A program made the translations under genes and the position numbers. From Rhineura floridana (Eukaryota > Chordata > Lepidosauria > Squamata > Rhineuridae), in assembly GCF_030035675.1 (NCBI RefSeq), contig NC_084481.1:229430927-229494926 (forward strand): a DNA stretch of 64,000 nucleotides, given 5' to 3'. Below are positions 1 to 10,432 of this stretch, piece after piece; the first letter of the stretch is position 1; the number at the start of each line of letters is the position of its first letter. The notes beneath the pieces are model-generated. The model saw only the letters and a list, made by a program, of their open reading frames with translations, had not been told where the DNA came from and made no database searches.

Positions 1-552
1 AAACCCCAAGGTATTTGCATTTGGAGTAAATTGTGGGGAATATGGGGGACGCTCAAGGAAGGCTGCCTGGTTTGATTTCTCACGTGGTTTACCGAAATGT
101 GTTTGTGTACTCTGACAATGAGTTACGGGCCCAGTTTTCTCAGTGGCTGCCTCAGCCTAATAAAGAAGATAAATCTGCAATAATTCCGCCCTTGGTTTTT
201 AATAAAATCTCATCCTTCTCCCTGGAAGACGATAGAAAAACCCTTGGTGTTTGTAAGATTAGCTGCTTTCCCCCCAATTTTGTTATCTCTGCAAATGACA
301 GGGGCATGTCTGCGCCTGGGAAATGAATGGCTAGATATCATTTCAGTCAAGCAAAGCCAAAGCAGGCCAGTCCTTTTGGTTCCTGAAGCGTCCGTACTGT
401 CTTTAAGTCTGAATCTTAGCTGGTATCCTGCATTCTGCCAGTGGGCTGATGTGTCTTCACGGCATGGGCACTTTCCCCAGATTCTGAAACTCACTACATA
501 TTGCCCTTGAAAAGTGGTAATAAACTGTAGATGGTACACTGCACAGCCCTGT
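1..552. other. Unassigned intergenic sequence
   Basis: I recognise no gene or repeat family here. Open frames are short, overlap on both strands and show no familiar protein motif. It is most likely unique intergenic DNA or very old repeat remnants upstream of PELI2. Confidence 0.4.
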
Positions 553-731
553 TCCATGGCAGAACATCTGTTTTGCATGCAGAAGGGGCCAGGAAGAATC
601 CCCAGCATCTCCAGATAGGGCTGGGAGAGACCACTGCCTGAAACCCTGGACAGTCGCTGCCTGCCAGTGCAGACAGTACTGAGCTAGGTGGACCAATAGT
701 CTGACTCACTATATGGCAGCTTCCTATGTTT
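553..731 (+). repeat. tRNA-derived SINE (non-Sauria family)
   Basis: The order of blocks matches three other places in the window: a tRNA-like head containing GGCAGA.CATCTG and TTTGCATGCAGAAGG, a middle with GAGAGACC..TGCCTGAAACCCTGGA, and a 3' part reading GACCAATAGTCTGACTC then GGCAGCTTCCTATG. The best-kept copy (41,496-41,650) has recognisable A and B boxes. The family name and its LINE partner are not certain from sequence alone. Confidence 0.65.
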
Positions 732-890
732 CAAAAGATGATGCCCAAAGTTTGCCGGGGGTCTGTTTTCAGAGCACATTGCTAAGGTTTTGTTTAAATC
801 TTTGCTTGTTTCCAATTCAATTCAAATTGCTGGCTGTTATTATTACTGTTCTTAAAATTCCATCTTTTATCGTGAAACGATCCTGTGGTT

Positions 891-936
891 GGTCTCAAGG
901 CCACCAACCAAATATGCGGTTAGGTATGGATGGACT
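891..936 (+). repeat. Terminal fragment of unnamed DNA transposon
   Basis: The stretch with GGCCACCAACCAAAT and GCGGTTAGGTATGGATGGA is also found at the right end of the element at 18,741-19,311. Only one terminus is present, so this is an old truncated copy. Confidence 0.6.
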
Positions 937-1430
937 GAAAGAGCCTTGGACAGCATAGCTGAAGAAAGGATGGCAATATAAAGTGAGGTGAGAAGTGGGA
1001 ACCTGAGGGAAGAATGGGTGAGAGAGAAGCTGAAGGAGAGAGGTAGAAGTAGCACAGATTTAATAAAAAGGGGAGGCAAAGGGATAGTGAGAATGGGGGG
1101 GGGGGAACCAGACCAGGCCTATGGACAGGAAGTAGCTGAGTATTGCTCATCATGGGACATGGTTCCATCTTTCCAAGCCTTCAGGTGGGGCATTAAAAAG
1201 CTTCCTGTTCTAAGTCACTTTTTTGCCTAACATATTATGCTGCCATTGTCTGGATTGTTGCGACGTTAGCTGTTTTATCTTATTTTTAATATTATGTTTG
1301 GGTGAATTCTGTTGTCACTGCTGTTTTATTGCTATGGAGCCCTCCAGTTGCTGTTTTTATGTTGTTATTGTGTCCTGCTCTGTTTTTTTGATGATGTATT
1401 TTGGGTTTGCATCCAACTAAGTCCTAATTG
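937..1430. other. Unassigned intergenic sequence, partly purine-rich
   Basis: From about 960 to 1,110 the + strand is rich in A and G, including a run of ten G's near 1,097. The rest is T-rich. No gene or repeat family recognised. Confidence 0.4.
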
Positions 1431-1799
1431 AGAGCCAGCGTGGTGTAGTGGTTAGAGTGTTAGACTACAACTTGGGAGACCAGGCTTCAAATCCCCACAC
1501 AGCCATGAAGCTCACTGGGTGATCTTGGGCCACTCACTGCCTCTCAGCCTCAGAAGAAGGCAATGGTAAACCACCTCTGAATACCAGGCCCGGCCTCCAA
1601 GAGGTCTTCTGTATCTTTAAAAGTTGTGGAGGGGGGAGGGAGAATTCCACCTTGTGGTTTTTCCCATTAAAGTGTTGCAAGAAAACCTGCAGTTGGCTGA
1701 CCTTCTCTTCTCCTAAAGATGCAAGATCTGTCTCACGCCATGGACCTGACAACCCTAATTCATAGGGTCGCCATAAGTCGGGATCGACTTGAAGGCAGT
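1431..1799 (+). repeat. Sauria SINE carrying a small DNA transposon
   Basis: The tRNA-like head has an A box (TGGTGTAGTGG) and a B-box-like block near 1,490. The body contains CTCACTGGGTGA and CTCTCAGCCTCAGA. The 3' end is the Bov-B-type tail GGTCGCCATAAGTCG..ATCGACTTGAAGG, which lets this SINE borrow Bov-B machinery. A 173-bp transposon (1,585-1,757) sits in the body and replaces about 20 bp of the SINE, so the SINE is older. A weak duplication around AAGTCCTA flanks the unit. Confidence 0.85.
1585..1757 (+). mobile_element. Small hAT-like MITE, GGTTGCCAGG family
   Basis: It shares its whole length with 7,448-7,626 and with both halves of 8,959-9,294: CCAAGAGGTCTTCTGTATC, GAATTCCACCTTGTGG, TTGGCTGACC and a right end CCTGACAACCCTA. 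It codes for nothing. Family ends read TAGGGTTGCCAGG and its complement. The hAT assignment rests on the 8-bp duplication at the 8,959 copy, since none is visible here. Confidence 0.7.
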
Positions 1800-1811
1800 C
1801 CATTTCATTTC

Positions 1812-1910
1812 AAGTCCTATTCAGAGTAGATCCACTGGAATGAATGGCCCTAAGTTAGACATGACCATTATTTTTAATGGATCTGTCCTGAGTAGAACTA
1901 ACACTGAATG
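1812..1910. repeat. Hairpin-type short repeat (MITE-like)
   Basis: The left end has TATTCAGAGTAGATCCACTGG and the right end has AATGGATCTGTCCTGAGTAG, which are imperfect inverted copies. The same kind of repeat is better preserved at 35,204-35,354. Non-coding and old. Confidence 0.5.
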
Positions 1911-2931
1911 TAACCATTTGTTTCTATGTTTATGTTTTTATATGTTAGAAGCATGGCCCTAAAAAGCATCCTAAAATATATCTTAAATAAAGTTTTTAAA
2001 AAATAACAAAACCAAGTGGGCGTGATTCCTAAGCCTTGGCAGAGGGAGTAAGGGCTGAATTTAGCACCCTGATCTGAGAATTAACCAATCAAAACCTTGA
2101 GATCAGGTATCACAATGCAAGCCCCACTGCAGATGCTCAGCTCTGAAAGGCAGTAGAATAAACTAGGCTTGGGATATCTACTTCTCTGTCACGTAGCCTA
2201 CTAGTCATTAATAATTTGATTGACTGCTTTTATCCGCTAGTCTAAAAAAAAGAGAAAGATGAAGAAAAAGTGTTCCTTAACAAAAAAGAGAAAAGAATTA
2301 AAAACAAAACAAAACCCTGCTCAACTCCCTAAAGAGAAATAGCTGAAAAGCTTAGGATACTTGTTAAGGCTGCAAAGATAAAACAGAATAAAAATGACTC
2401 CAAAGTGGAAACATGGACTTTAAACATTTTCACTTTAAATTGTTCATAAAAAGCGTGTGTATTTTTAAAAGAAAGACAATAAATAAAAACTCCCTGAAGA
2501 ACAAAGAATCCCAGCAGTTAAAACAATTAATTTTCATCTGAGAAGATGAAACAGAATGGAAGTGGTTGAGATCAGAGACTTTAAAACTGTCATTTCCAAT
2601 TGCTGATGAATTGAAGCCTAGAGAAAATTCCCTTTACCCTAGCTGCACACCTAAACAAGTCCCCCAAATAAGCCACGCTGGATTTAAAATGGCACCTCTT
2701 CTCTGCGTTTGATGCCCTTCCTACAGCCAAACTCCACATTATGCCCAGTTGCTTATTTCTTGACCTTGATTTTTCTGTATGAAAAGCAGCCTTGGAGGCT
2801 GACGTCCGGAGCAGAAGGGTGGCTGGGGAATAATGTTTGCTTAAATCCTGAATACCCCATTGATAGGAAAGCAGTTTGAGGTGGGGTAGGTTTGGGGTTT
2901 CCTTGTTTGTTTTCCTGACAAACAGTCAGCT
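1911..2931. other. Unassigned intergenic sequence
   Basis: AT-rich DNA with scattered A-runs (2,245-2,480). There is no coding potential beyond chance and no recognised repeat, apart from the left target duplication of the next element at its right edge. Confidence 0.4.
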
Positions 2932-2945
2932 GATACTGCTGGTCC

Positions 2946-4849
2946 TTTTTTTTTAAAAAATTAATTTTTATTCAAAGTTTCAAAGAACAAAACAAAACAA
3001 AGGGAAAACAAATTAATAACTAATATAATAAAAAATATTGACTTCCGATTTGTCGCAGATCAGCTATAGGTATATAGTATATAACAGACCTGTCCCTTAA
3101 TATATTACAAAATCACTTTCCTCCAGTAGTTATTTTAATTAATCATCAAATCTCATTAACATCATATCATTTTGTTCTATCCGCAAAAAGTCAAAGAGAG
3201 GTTCCGCTCCTTGAGAAATATATCCATCAGTTTTTCTGCAGATATACATGTCAATTGATCCATCCCTACCAAGTCAGCTAAGTCCAGTAATTTTAATAGC
3301 CATTCTTCTATTATCAGTATTAATTCCATCTGCCATCCTTGCACACATGTTAATCTTGCTGTCATAATCATATAGTAAGAGTCTGATGGGGATTTCCTTC
3401 ATCACAAATATTTCCTTGCAATCAATTCTGAATGTATTACTGAAATGTTGTTGTAAGGTCATGTCTCTGTTCCTCTTCTTTACGAAATGTACCAGCATAT
3501 CTCTTGAAAATTTTTCCATTGTCACATATCTAAAATTAATTCTGTAAATGTTCTCTATTTCAAGTTCCATCAAATTGTTCCAGTCCAGAAATTTTATCAA
3601 GACAGTAATAACTTTATCTCTGATATCTTCACCAGTTTCTTAAAGAACAGCATTAAATTCCAAACAGTAATCTTTGTCTCTAATATCCATCACGGCCATA
3701 AAGTCCAAATCTTTTTCCAATTCCACATTTGATATATCTGTTCCAATCTCCAGAATTTGCTCCTTCCCTTTAATTTCTTTTTCATCTTCTATTGCTTGTC
3801 CAATTATATCTTTGGTCTCATCTGCTTCTTTTCTCATATAATCCTTTATTTCTTTCAGCTCCTGTTTCACTTTGCCAAACTCAATTGCCATCTCTTGTTT
3901 ACCCTGTCTCAATTCTTGTTTAGTTGTCTTAATCTCATCCATTATCTTCTGAAACATATCCAGAGGTGCATCCAGGGTCTCTGCCACTTCTTTGATTGTC
4001 ATTCTTAAAGCCGAAGAAAAAACCCTTCACATTTCCAATATAGCCACAGTTCCCAAACAAAGAATAATTTGCTTCTTTTCCCAGCAATAAGGGAGTTAAT
4101 ATTCCGAACCTGTTGACATCATCATCTTAGACAGCACAAACTGCCTTATCTCTTATGTGTCCAAGAATGCAAAACAAATTTAGTTCACAGCATCAAAATA
4201 ATTAGTGGCATAGAGAACAAGCAGATTCGTCACAAAAAAAAGTAGACCGGACAAAATAGTCCCAGACATATAATTCTCAAATATTCATATAAATCAAATT
4301 TTTCTCTTCAGATTAGATGCCCCTCATCCGTTTGTATCTTTATAATGCTCAATTCCAGGTCAGCTTTTTGCTATAAAGCCAAAGATAGGCTATTTCGATT
4401 TTCTTCCTCCTTAATTCCACATATAAAAGAGAAAAGTATGACTCACCCAGGGATTCTTTATTGCTGATTCTTTAACAGATCTCTTTTGCTGTAACAACTT
4501 AGTCCAATTGATAAGAATAGACAGAAGAATGCTTGCCTGTTAAAACCCGTTTTTCTTTGAACAAAAAAAACCATCTCGCTTAGTCAGTTTGAGCTTGCTT
4601 GAATTCCTTGGCTCCGTCTGGCGCTGCTGGCTGCACCTTCGTTCATAGGCAATCCTAATGAATTCCAGTCCCCAACAATCACAACGAAGCTTTTGTGGAT
4701 GATCTCTTCGTTTCTCCCTTACCTGGGAGAAAGTTTTTACCAGTCAAAAAACTTTTCTGACTGGTTTTAAAACTGAAAAAGCTTTCTCTGAGACGAGAGC
4801 TCGTCTCAGAGGCAGTCACAGGCAGAGCGATACTTCCGGGAAGTCTCCC
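2946..4849 (-). mobile_element. ORF1-only L1-derived element (half-L1-like), copy 1
   Basis: About 1.9 kb on the minus strand. An A-rich 3' end lies at the left (2,946-3,000), then a 3' UTR to about 3,370, an ORF1-like gene (3,370-4,002), and a 5' UTR to 4,849 ending in GGGAGACTTCCCGGAAGTA. Target duplications of 14 bp flank it: GATACTGCTGGTCC at 2,932-2,945 and GATACTGCTGTTCC at 4,850-4,863, one mismatch. There is no endonuclease or reverse transcriptase sequence, yet both termini match the copies at 50,493 and 54,358, so this is a full-length element and not a truncated L1. ORF1 is disrupted and the duplications have diverged, so it is the oldest of the three. Confidence 0.85.
3370..4002 (-). 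pseudogene. Broken ORF1-like gene of L1-derived element copy 1
   Basis: The minus-strand frame starts at the ATG at 4,002 (MTIKEVAETLD) and has a predicted coiled coil rich in K, E and Q (about residues 13-75), then the start of the RNA-binding-like core (CLEFN) near 3,650. The reading frame shifts near 3,620, and the rest of the core (IYRINFRYVTMEKFSRDMLV, HFVKK, CKEIFVMKEIPIRLLLYDY) continues in another frame to about 3,370. It matches copies 2 and 3 throughout, so the family ORF is inferred from them. Confidence 0.75.
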
Positions 4850-4863
4850 GATACTGCTGTTCC

Positions 4864-5039
4864 AAACAGACACACAGAAAATTTCCTCTTCTAAGGACAC
4901 AAGGCCTAAATCTTACGTGGTGTGCACTCACTGGCCCTACTTTGGCTATGGCCCTGCCTTCCTCTGCTTGATTACCCTGTTGATCCTTTGACAATGTCAC
5001 CATCCTCCCTTGCCTAGCAGGTATGTAAGTTTGGGCTCT
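4864..5039. other. Unassigned sequence between repeats
   Basis: No gene or repeat family recognised between the L1-derived element and the SINE. Confidence 0.4.
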
Positions 5040-5051
5040 TTGGATATCTTT

Positions 5052-5278
5052 TTTTGGAATTGGACTGCCTTGAAGTCGATCCTGACTTATGGCGACCCTA
5101 TGAAGAGGGTTTTCATGGTAAGCGGTATTCAGAGGGGGTTTTACCATTGCCTCCCTCTGAGGCTGAGAGGCAGTGACTGGTCCAGGGTCACCCAGTGAGC
5201 ATGGCTGTGTGGGGATTCGAACCCCGGTCTCCCAGGTCCTAGTCCAGAACCTCAACCACTACACCACACTGGCTCTCC
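5052..5278 (-). repeat. Sauria SINE, complete, with 12-bp target duplication
   Basis: Minus strand. The Bov-B-type tail (TTGAAGTCGAT..GACTTATGGCGACC) is at the left and the tRNA-like head (GATTCGAACCCCGG, ACTACACCACACTGG) at the right. TTGGATATCTTT occurs at 5,040-5,051 and again at 5,279-5,290, a perfect 12-bp duplication. It is full length and fairly young. Confidence 0.9.
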
Positions 5279-5345
5279 TTGGATATCTTTAAGTGCTTGG
5301 ATATCTTTGAGTGCTGCTTGGATATCTCTGAGTGCTGCTTTCTTT
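5279..5345 (+). repeat. Short tandem repeat next to SINE
   Basis: Three imperfect copies of a unit of about 20-25 bp built on TTGGATATCT.TGAGTGCTGC. The first copy includes the right target duplication of the SINE. Confidence 0.7.
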
Positions 5346-6135
5346 TTGCTTCTCACTGCAAAAGCCCTGCTAACACCCAAGCCTTACTCTCTGTCCCCCT
5401 TGGCGAAATCTCCGGCTCATGCTCTCATCATCTCCTATCTTGCTGACTTCAGTGTTCTCCTCTCTGGCCTTTGTCACACTGTAGTCCAGTCACCTCTGAC
5501 CTGAAATCATATATCTCTGCTCTGGTGGAGGCTAGTCCCTTTGAGCGAATGGGGTGCTGCTCCAACAACCTCAGTTTGCCCTCAGCCAGCCCCCACCCCT
5601 GCCCTCCTTCTTAATTACAAGCATTCCAGGGGGTAGCGCTGCCTCCTTCAATGTCACCCATGTAGAACCCAGCAAGGAGGGGAAACAGGACAACATTGGC
5701 TGTGGCTCCAACCACGGTTGGTCATCCTGCCTTCTGCCCTAGCAGTCCCAATAGGCACCAGCCTCCACTGTCCTGCCCCTGAAGTCATATACCTGTTGCT
5801 GCTGAGACAGCCTGTTTAGATCCAGGTGCTGGCTTCTTATCTCCTTCCATGCCCAGCACAAACTCCTTGTATAAAGTTCTCCAGGGCCACATTCTCCGTT
5901 ATGAATCTTTTTTTCATCTCTCAATATATCCATGGCAGAGACTCCCAGTTCTCCAGCTTCAACCACTCAAAGGACTCTTGCTCTTACTGTCTGCAACAGG
6001 AATGCCTGCAACCCTTTCCTAGAACAGCAGTCATGCTGGGTCACCCTTTTTCTCTCCACCTCTAAGCCCCAGCTGAACACCACCCCAAGACCCTTTGGTA
6101 AGTGGGGCAGCCCAATGGGGCCATGCGTCACCAGT
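5346..6135. other. Unassigned intergenic sequence
   Basis: C- and T-rich DNA. Frames are short and none matches a protein I know. The right edge may be degraded L2 sequence. Confidence 0.4.
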
Positions 6136-6724
6136 CTTGAAAGCACTGTGCTGGCTGTCAGTGAGCTACTGGACCCAATTCAAGGCATTATTCCTATAAA
6201 ATAAAGCCCTAACTGGCTTGGAACCCAAATATCTAAAAGAGCACCTTCCCCAGTATAAACCGTTTCAGACCCTATGATTGGCAGGCGAGGCCTTGTTGGT
6301 AGTGCTGCCATCAAGTGCTGCCATGCTGGTGCTGACCCATAACAGGGCATTTTCAGTGCGGGCTCCCCATTTGTGGAATGCCCTTTCCAGTGAGGTGTGT
6401 CTGTCTCCATTACTATTAACTTTCAGGAGGACTTCAAAAACATTCCTGTCTCCCCAGGCATTTGATGGCTGAAGAGGCAACCTGAAGATCACTGACAAAA
6501 GAATCTTTTGAAGCTGTATTTTAAAATATTTTTAACTGTGTTTTACAATATTTTAACTTGTGTTTTAGAATGTTTTAATTATAATTGTGTTTTGGAACAT
6601 TTTAAACTGTTTTTAGTATATTTATCTTGTGAAATTGTTCTGGTTATGCTTGCTGCCCTGGGCTCCTTTGGAAGGAAGGGTGGGATATAAATTCAATAAT
6701 AAATAAATAAATAAATAAATAAAA
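6136..6724 (+). mobile_element. L2-clade LINE 3' end
   Basis: Degenerate frames encode the C-terminal end of an L2 reverse transcriptase protein (VSELLDPIQGI, ALTGLEPKYLKEHLPQ, then NRAFSVRAPHLWNALSSEV). A T-rich 3' UTR follows, with the typical CTGCCCTGGGCTCCTT and GGGTGGGATATAAATT, and an AATA repeat tail (6,692-6,724). It is 5'-truncated and interrupted by several stops. A close relative lies at 37,095-37,402. Confidence 0.8.
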
Positions 6725-7220
6725 ATCATTCTGTACATTCTCCACTTTTCCTTCTTGCTGTTTGCTTCTTTATTTAGAGTGCTTTCAGATGTGGACAGTT
6801 TTAGCAGCCATTCTGCCTTAAGATGGAAGTGGAATGGCAACTTCTGCTTCCAGGATTCTAGGGTTGCGAGCACACCAATCACTTATAGCAAAGTGTTTCC
6901 ATTGGCTACACCTTGGAAGGGCAACGGGTTGATCTGCCAATCAGCTGCAAAATCTGTCTGAAGGGATTTTTTTTTTATAAACCACACTGAAGCTGATCCC
7001 ACCAGGTTTTACAATAAAAAGGGGTATGGTTGACTAGTGTTGTGTGCCCCCATTTTCAGAAGAGAGAGGTGGAGTCGCACTGGAACCATCAGAACAGTAA
7101 ATGTGTCTCTGCCCTAACCCTCTGGGGCCAAGTGGGTTGTTTCCCTCTCCCCACAGCCCCAAATATTGGAGGGAGGGGGGAGTGATTTACATTGGAACAA
7201 TTGTGTAGGGGAAAAGGAGA
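6725..7220. other. Unassigned intergenic sequence
   Basis: No gene or repeat recognised. Confidence 0.4.
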
Positions 7221-7224
7221 AATA

Positions 7225-7290
7225 TTGAGAGCTTTCTGCTATAGGGCGGTCTAGAAATGTAATTAAATAAATAAATAAATAAATAAATAC
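7225..7290 (+). repeat. Short L2-like LINE tail
   Basis: GGGCGGTCTAGAAATGTAA followed by six AAAT units is the usual last 60 bp of a severely 5'-truncated L2-type LINE. Confidence 0.6.
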
Positions 7291-7340
7291 TCCCTTCCTT
7301 ACTGCACTCTTGATCATGACCTGCCCACTGCAGTACAAGA

Positions 7341-7420
7341 ACCTAAAAACATAAGAACAGCCTGCTAGATCAGGCCAGTGGCCCATCTAGTCCAGCTGCC
7401 TATTTTCACAATGGCCAACT
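7341..7420 (-). mobile_element. CR1 LINE 3' end, truncated
   Basis: The stretch from ACATAAGAACAGCCTGCTAG to CACAATGGCCAACTGG is the reverse complement of the 3' end of the CR1 subfamily seen in full at 17,740-18,606. It runs into a TATG microsatellite (7,423-7,448). Confidence 0.85.
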
Positions 7421-7447
7421 GGTATGTATGTATGTATGTATGTATGT

Positions 7448-7626
7448 ATGGTTGCCAGGCCCAGCCTCCAAGAGGTCTTCTGTATCTTTAAAAGTTGGGC
7501 AGGGGGGAGGGAGAATTCCACCTTGTGGTTTTTCCCATTACAGAGTTGCAAGAACACCTGCACTTGGCTGACTTTCCCTTCTCCTAAAGATACAGGATCA
7601 GTCTCAGGCCAGGAACCTGGCAACCC
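7448..7626 (+). mobile_element. Small hAT-like MITE, GGTTGCCAGG family
   Basis: A single-unit copy of about 178 bp with ends GGTTGCCAGGCCC and CCTGGCAACCCTA. It is inserted at the edge of a (TATG) microsatellite within a CR1 remnant. Non-coding. Confidence 0.8.
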
Positions 7627-8213
7627 TACTAGGTATGTGTTTCTACAGCCATAGCACCTTGAACATGCCCAATCTTGTCAGATCTCAGAAGCTAAGCAGG
7701 GTCTGGCCTGGTTAGTGCTTGGAGGGGAAGCTGCCTGGGAATACTGGGGGCTGTAAACAAAAGTACACAAATGAATTAAAAATAAATATTTGTGTGTATG
7801 TGTGTGTGCTAAAAATAAATACAGTAAAGGAAATGCTGATTGAAAAAGGGAGGCTTAAACTGAGAAAGAATGGGAGAGAGAAATGGTTAGCTATAACCAG
7901 CCAGAATAGCTCTGCTGCACCTGGGGAAATTGTGCAGCTAGTCCATTGATTTTAAAAAGTCTGATATTCTGAGCTCTGGAAAAAAAGCCAGAAGCTGAGC
8001 AGAGAATATACAATGGGGGGATGTTTTGTTCACAGTGCTGTGCAGATGCCCCATAAAGAGTGAGTGAACAGAGCATGGCTATTGCACAGTATTAAATCAG
8101 CTGTGCATTTTAAGATTGTGGACAGTGTCTTTAGTTGAGCAATGCATTTCTTTAGCCAGACAAATTAATAACTATCTTCCACAACACTCTCTTGCATCTC
8201 TCGCCCTTTCATT
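7627..8213. other. Unassigned intergenic sequence
   Basis: 7,645-7,745 contains CTTGTCAGATCTCAGAAGC and TAAGCAGGGTC, which is reminiscent of a degraded 5S-rRNA-derived SINE head, but I am not sure of it. The rest is not recognised. Confidence 0.35.
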
Positions 8214-8410
8214 CAGGGCTGGCCCAAGACATTTTCCTGCCTGAAGTGTAGGTCCAGATGGCACCCCCATTCCACTTACAGAAACTGACTAGATAGGCAA
8301 TTGAATTTTACTGCAACAGCGGCGATGGAACAGCATCCATCACTACACCTGAGGGTAGCAGGCCAGCTTAGGGGCCGAGGGCAGGCCATGTGGCACGCAT
8401 AGCCCTGATG
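8214..8410 (+). mobile_element. hAT-like transposon end, fragment
   Basis: CAGGGCTGGCCCAAGACATT at 8,214 has the CAGGG start typical of hAT terminal repeats. I cannot find a matching right end or an 8-bp duplication, so the limit at 8,410 is a guess. Confidence 0.4.
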
Positions 8411-8539
8411 TCTGGCACTGAGCTGATGCTTGTTTGCTGCTCTGACTGGGGCGCCTGCTCATTCCCCAACAACTGCTGCAGTGCAGATATATGCACCACA
8501 TAAGCAGAGTAATACATGCTCAAGCACAATGCCTCCGAG

Positions 8540-8840
8540 GGTGCATAGCATGGACTGGCTACCTCTCTTCGTGCTGTATGTGGGCTTAACTTTGAAGAGT
8601 GTTCAGAAGCTGCAACTAGTACAGTATGCTGCTGCTGCTGCCGCCAGGGTCATATCACAGTTCAGTTACTTTGAGAATATGACTCCTATACTCTTGCAGC
8701 TATATTAGCTCCCAATTTGTTTTTGAGTTCAGTTCAAAATGCAAGTTATTGCAAGTTTAGGCTTTTAAAGCAAAATGCAAGTTTAGGCCTTTAAAGCCCT
8801 AAACAGTTTGGGTCCAGGGTACCTGAAGTCCTGATTGGTT
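8540..8840 (+). mobile_element. L2-clade LINE fragment, decayed
   Basis: The frames encode an eroded version of the L2 C-terminal block (VQKLQLVQYAAAAAARV, then ALNSLGPGYLK-like sequence at 8,790-8,830). Relative to 48,840-49,010 it has many substitutions and a local duplication around GGCTTTTAAAGC. Confidence 0.6.
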
Positions 8841-8958
8841 CTTGATTCTTCTGCCCGTTTAGGTCTGCACGTGGGGATTCTGCTCTGTGTCTTGCCTTGA
8901 TCTGAGATTCGGCTGATAAATATGCAGAGTGGGGCCTTCCCTGCAGTGGTTCCTAAAC

Positions 8959-9294
8959 TAGGTTGCCAGGTTCCTGGCCTGAGACTGATCCTGTATCTTT
9001 AGCAGAAGAGAAAGTCAGCCAAGTGCAGGTGTTCTTGCAACTCTGTAATGAGAAAAACCACAAGGTGGAATTCTCCCTTCCCCTTGCACAACTTTTAAAG
9101 ATACAGAAGACCTCTTGGTTGCCAGGCCTGGCCTCCAAGAGGTCTTCTGTATCTTTAAAAGTTGTGGAGTGGGAGGGAGAATTCCACCTTGTGGTTTTTC
9201 CCATTACAGAGTTGCAAGAACACCTGCACTTGGCTGACCTTCTCTTTTCCTAAAGATACAGGATCAGTCTCAGGCCATGGACCTGGCAACCCTA
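8959..9294. mobile_element. Foldback (inverted-dimer) hAT-like MITE
   Basis: Two copies of the GGTTGCCAGG MITE lie in opposite orientation (8,959-9,116 reversed, 9,117-9,294 forward), forming a palindrome of about 336 bp. One pair of 8-bp duplications flanks the whole unit (TCCTAAAC at 8,951-8,958 and 9,295-9,302), so the dimer inserted as one element. The left copy lacks about 17 bp at the central joint. The 8-bp duplication and TAGG..CCTA ends fit the hAT superfamily. Confidence 0.85.
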
Positions 9295-9302
9295 TCCTAA
9301 AC

Positions 9303-9569
9303 TCAGCAATTCCTGTCTTTTTTTAGCATGCTTGGCTCCTTCCCCCTACTTCCTTTCAGAAGTCACTAAGACTGTTCTCTTCTGCCCTGATTTTTATGAA
9401 ATGGGAATGCTAATTTGTGTCTTGATTTTATCATGATGTTCACATTTATATTATTGAGCTTGTTGATTTGATTTCTTGTAAATATTGTGCTACTATTTTT
9501 ACTGCATTTTTTTAACATGTTGGACGCCAAAACGTTATATAAAAAGACACTTTAATAATATTAAAAATA
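9303..9569. other. Unassigned sequence with possible L2-like tail
   Basis: 9,470-9,560 resembles a degenerate LINE 3' end (CCAAAACGTTATATAAAAAG, AATAATATTAAAAATAA). Nothing else recognised. Confidence 0.35.
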
Positions 9570-9785
9570 AGTGTGTTTGCTCAGGAGTAAGCTCCACCAA
9601 GTCTAATGGGATTGCTTTCTAGTAAACTTTCAACCCTACACATCCATTAGGGAGGTTCCTTGGAGCTCAGTGAACCTCACTTCTTTGTAAAATGCTTTTG
9701 CATTTAGGATTGTCTCCTACAGCCTGATCCTGTGCACATTTACTAGAAGTCACTCTGGCTGAGTTCAGTGGTGCTTACTTTTAAG
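9570..9785. repeat. Degraded short hairpin repeats
   Basis: Two pieces (about 9,575-9,650 and 9,720-9,785) contain versions of the blocks seen in the clearer repeat at 10,433-10,604: TGCTCAGGAGTAAGCTCC, CCTGATCCTGTGCACA and GAGTTCAGTGG.GCTTACTT. Old non-coding elements. Confidence 0.4.
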
Positions 9786-9996
9786 CCTCTTGAAGACCAC
9801 TCTTATGCAGATGTCCTTGGAAGGAGCTCCCACTGAGTTCATAAGAGCATTAGGAAAGGTGGTTCTATAGGGAAGGCTATACCTGTAGGTCATTGCCAGA
9901 AATTATGTTTTATATACTCAAGGCCCTAGGTTAAATTTCCTAGCATCTTCAGTTTAAAGGTTCAATCTTTTTAATTCAGGGTCCATTTAATTCATC

Positions 9997-10213
9997 CAGT
10001 GTGGTGTAGTGGTTAAGGTGCTGGACTACAGCCTGGGAGACCAGGGTTGGAATCCCCACACAGCCATGAAGCTCACTGGGTGACCCTGGACCAGTCACTG
10101 TCTCTCAGCCTCAGAGGAAGGCAATGGTAAACCCCCTCTGAATACCGCTTACCATTAAAATCCTATTCATAGGGTCGCCATAAGTTGGAATCGACTTGAA
10201 GGCAGTCCATTTC
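9997..10213 (+). repeat. Sauria SINE, complete
   Basis: Contains the tRNA-like head (GTGTGGTGTAGTGGTTAAGG), a B-box region near 10,045, the body, and the Bov-B-type tail GGTCGCCATAAGTTGGAATC. A near-perfect target duplication flanks it: CATTTAATTCATC at 9,984-9,996 and CATTTTAATTCATC at about 10,214-10,227. Confidence 0.88.
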
Positions 10214-10432
10214 CATTTTAATTCATCATCCTCTTTTCCACACTGAGTGGCCTGCTAGAAGTTTCTGGGAAGGCAGCAAGCAGGTCAAGTTCCTTCTGCT
10301 GGTGCTTCCTAGCAACTAGTATTCAGAGATGCTCTCCCTCTGAACACAAAAAGTATTTACCCATCATAACCCTTAGCAATACATAATACATAACTTTTAA
10401 TATGCTAATTCTCCGTTAACAGCTATCTAACA

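Noticed and set aside
7645-7745. 5S-rRNA-derived SINE head
   Set aside because: A few blocks look similar to 5S rRNA (GTCAGATCTCAGAAGC, TAAGCAGGGTC), but the rest is too decayed to claim.
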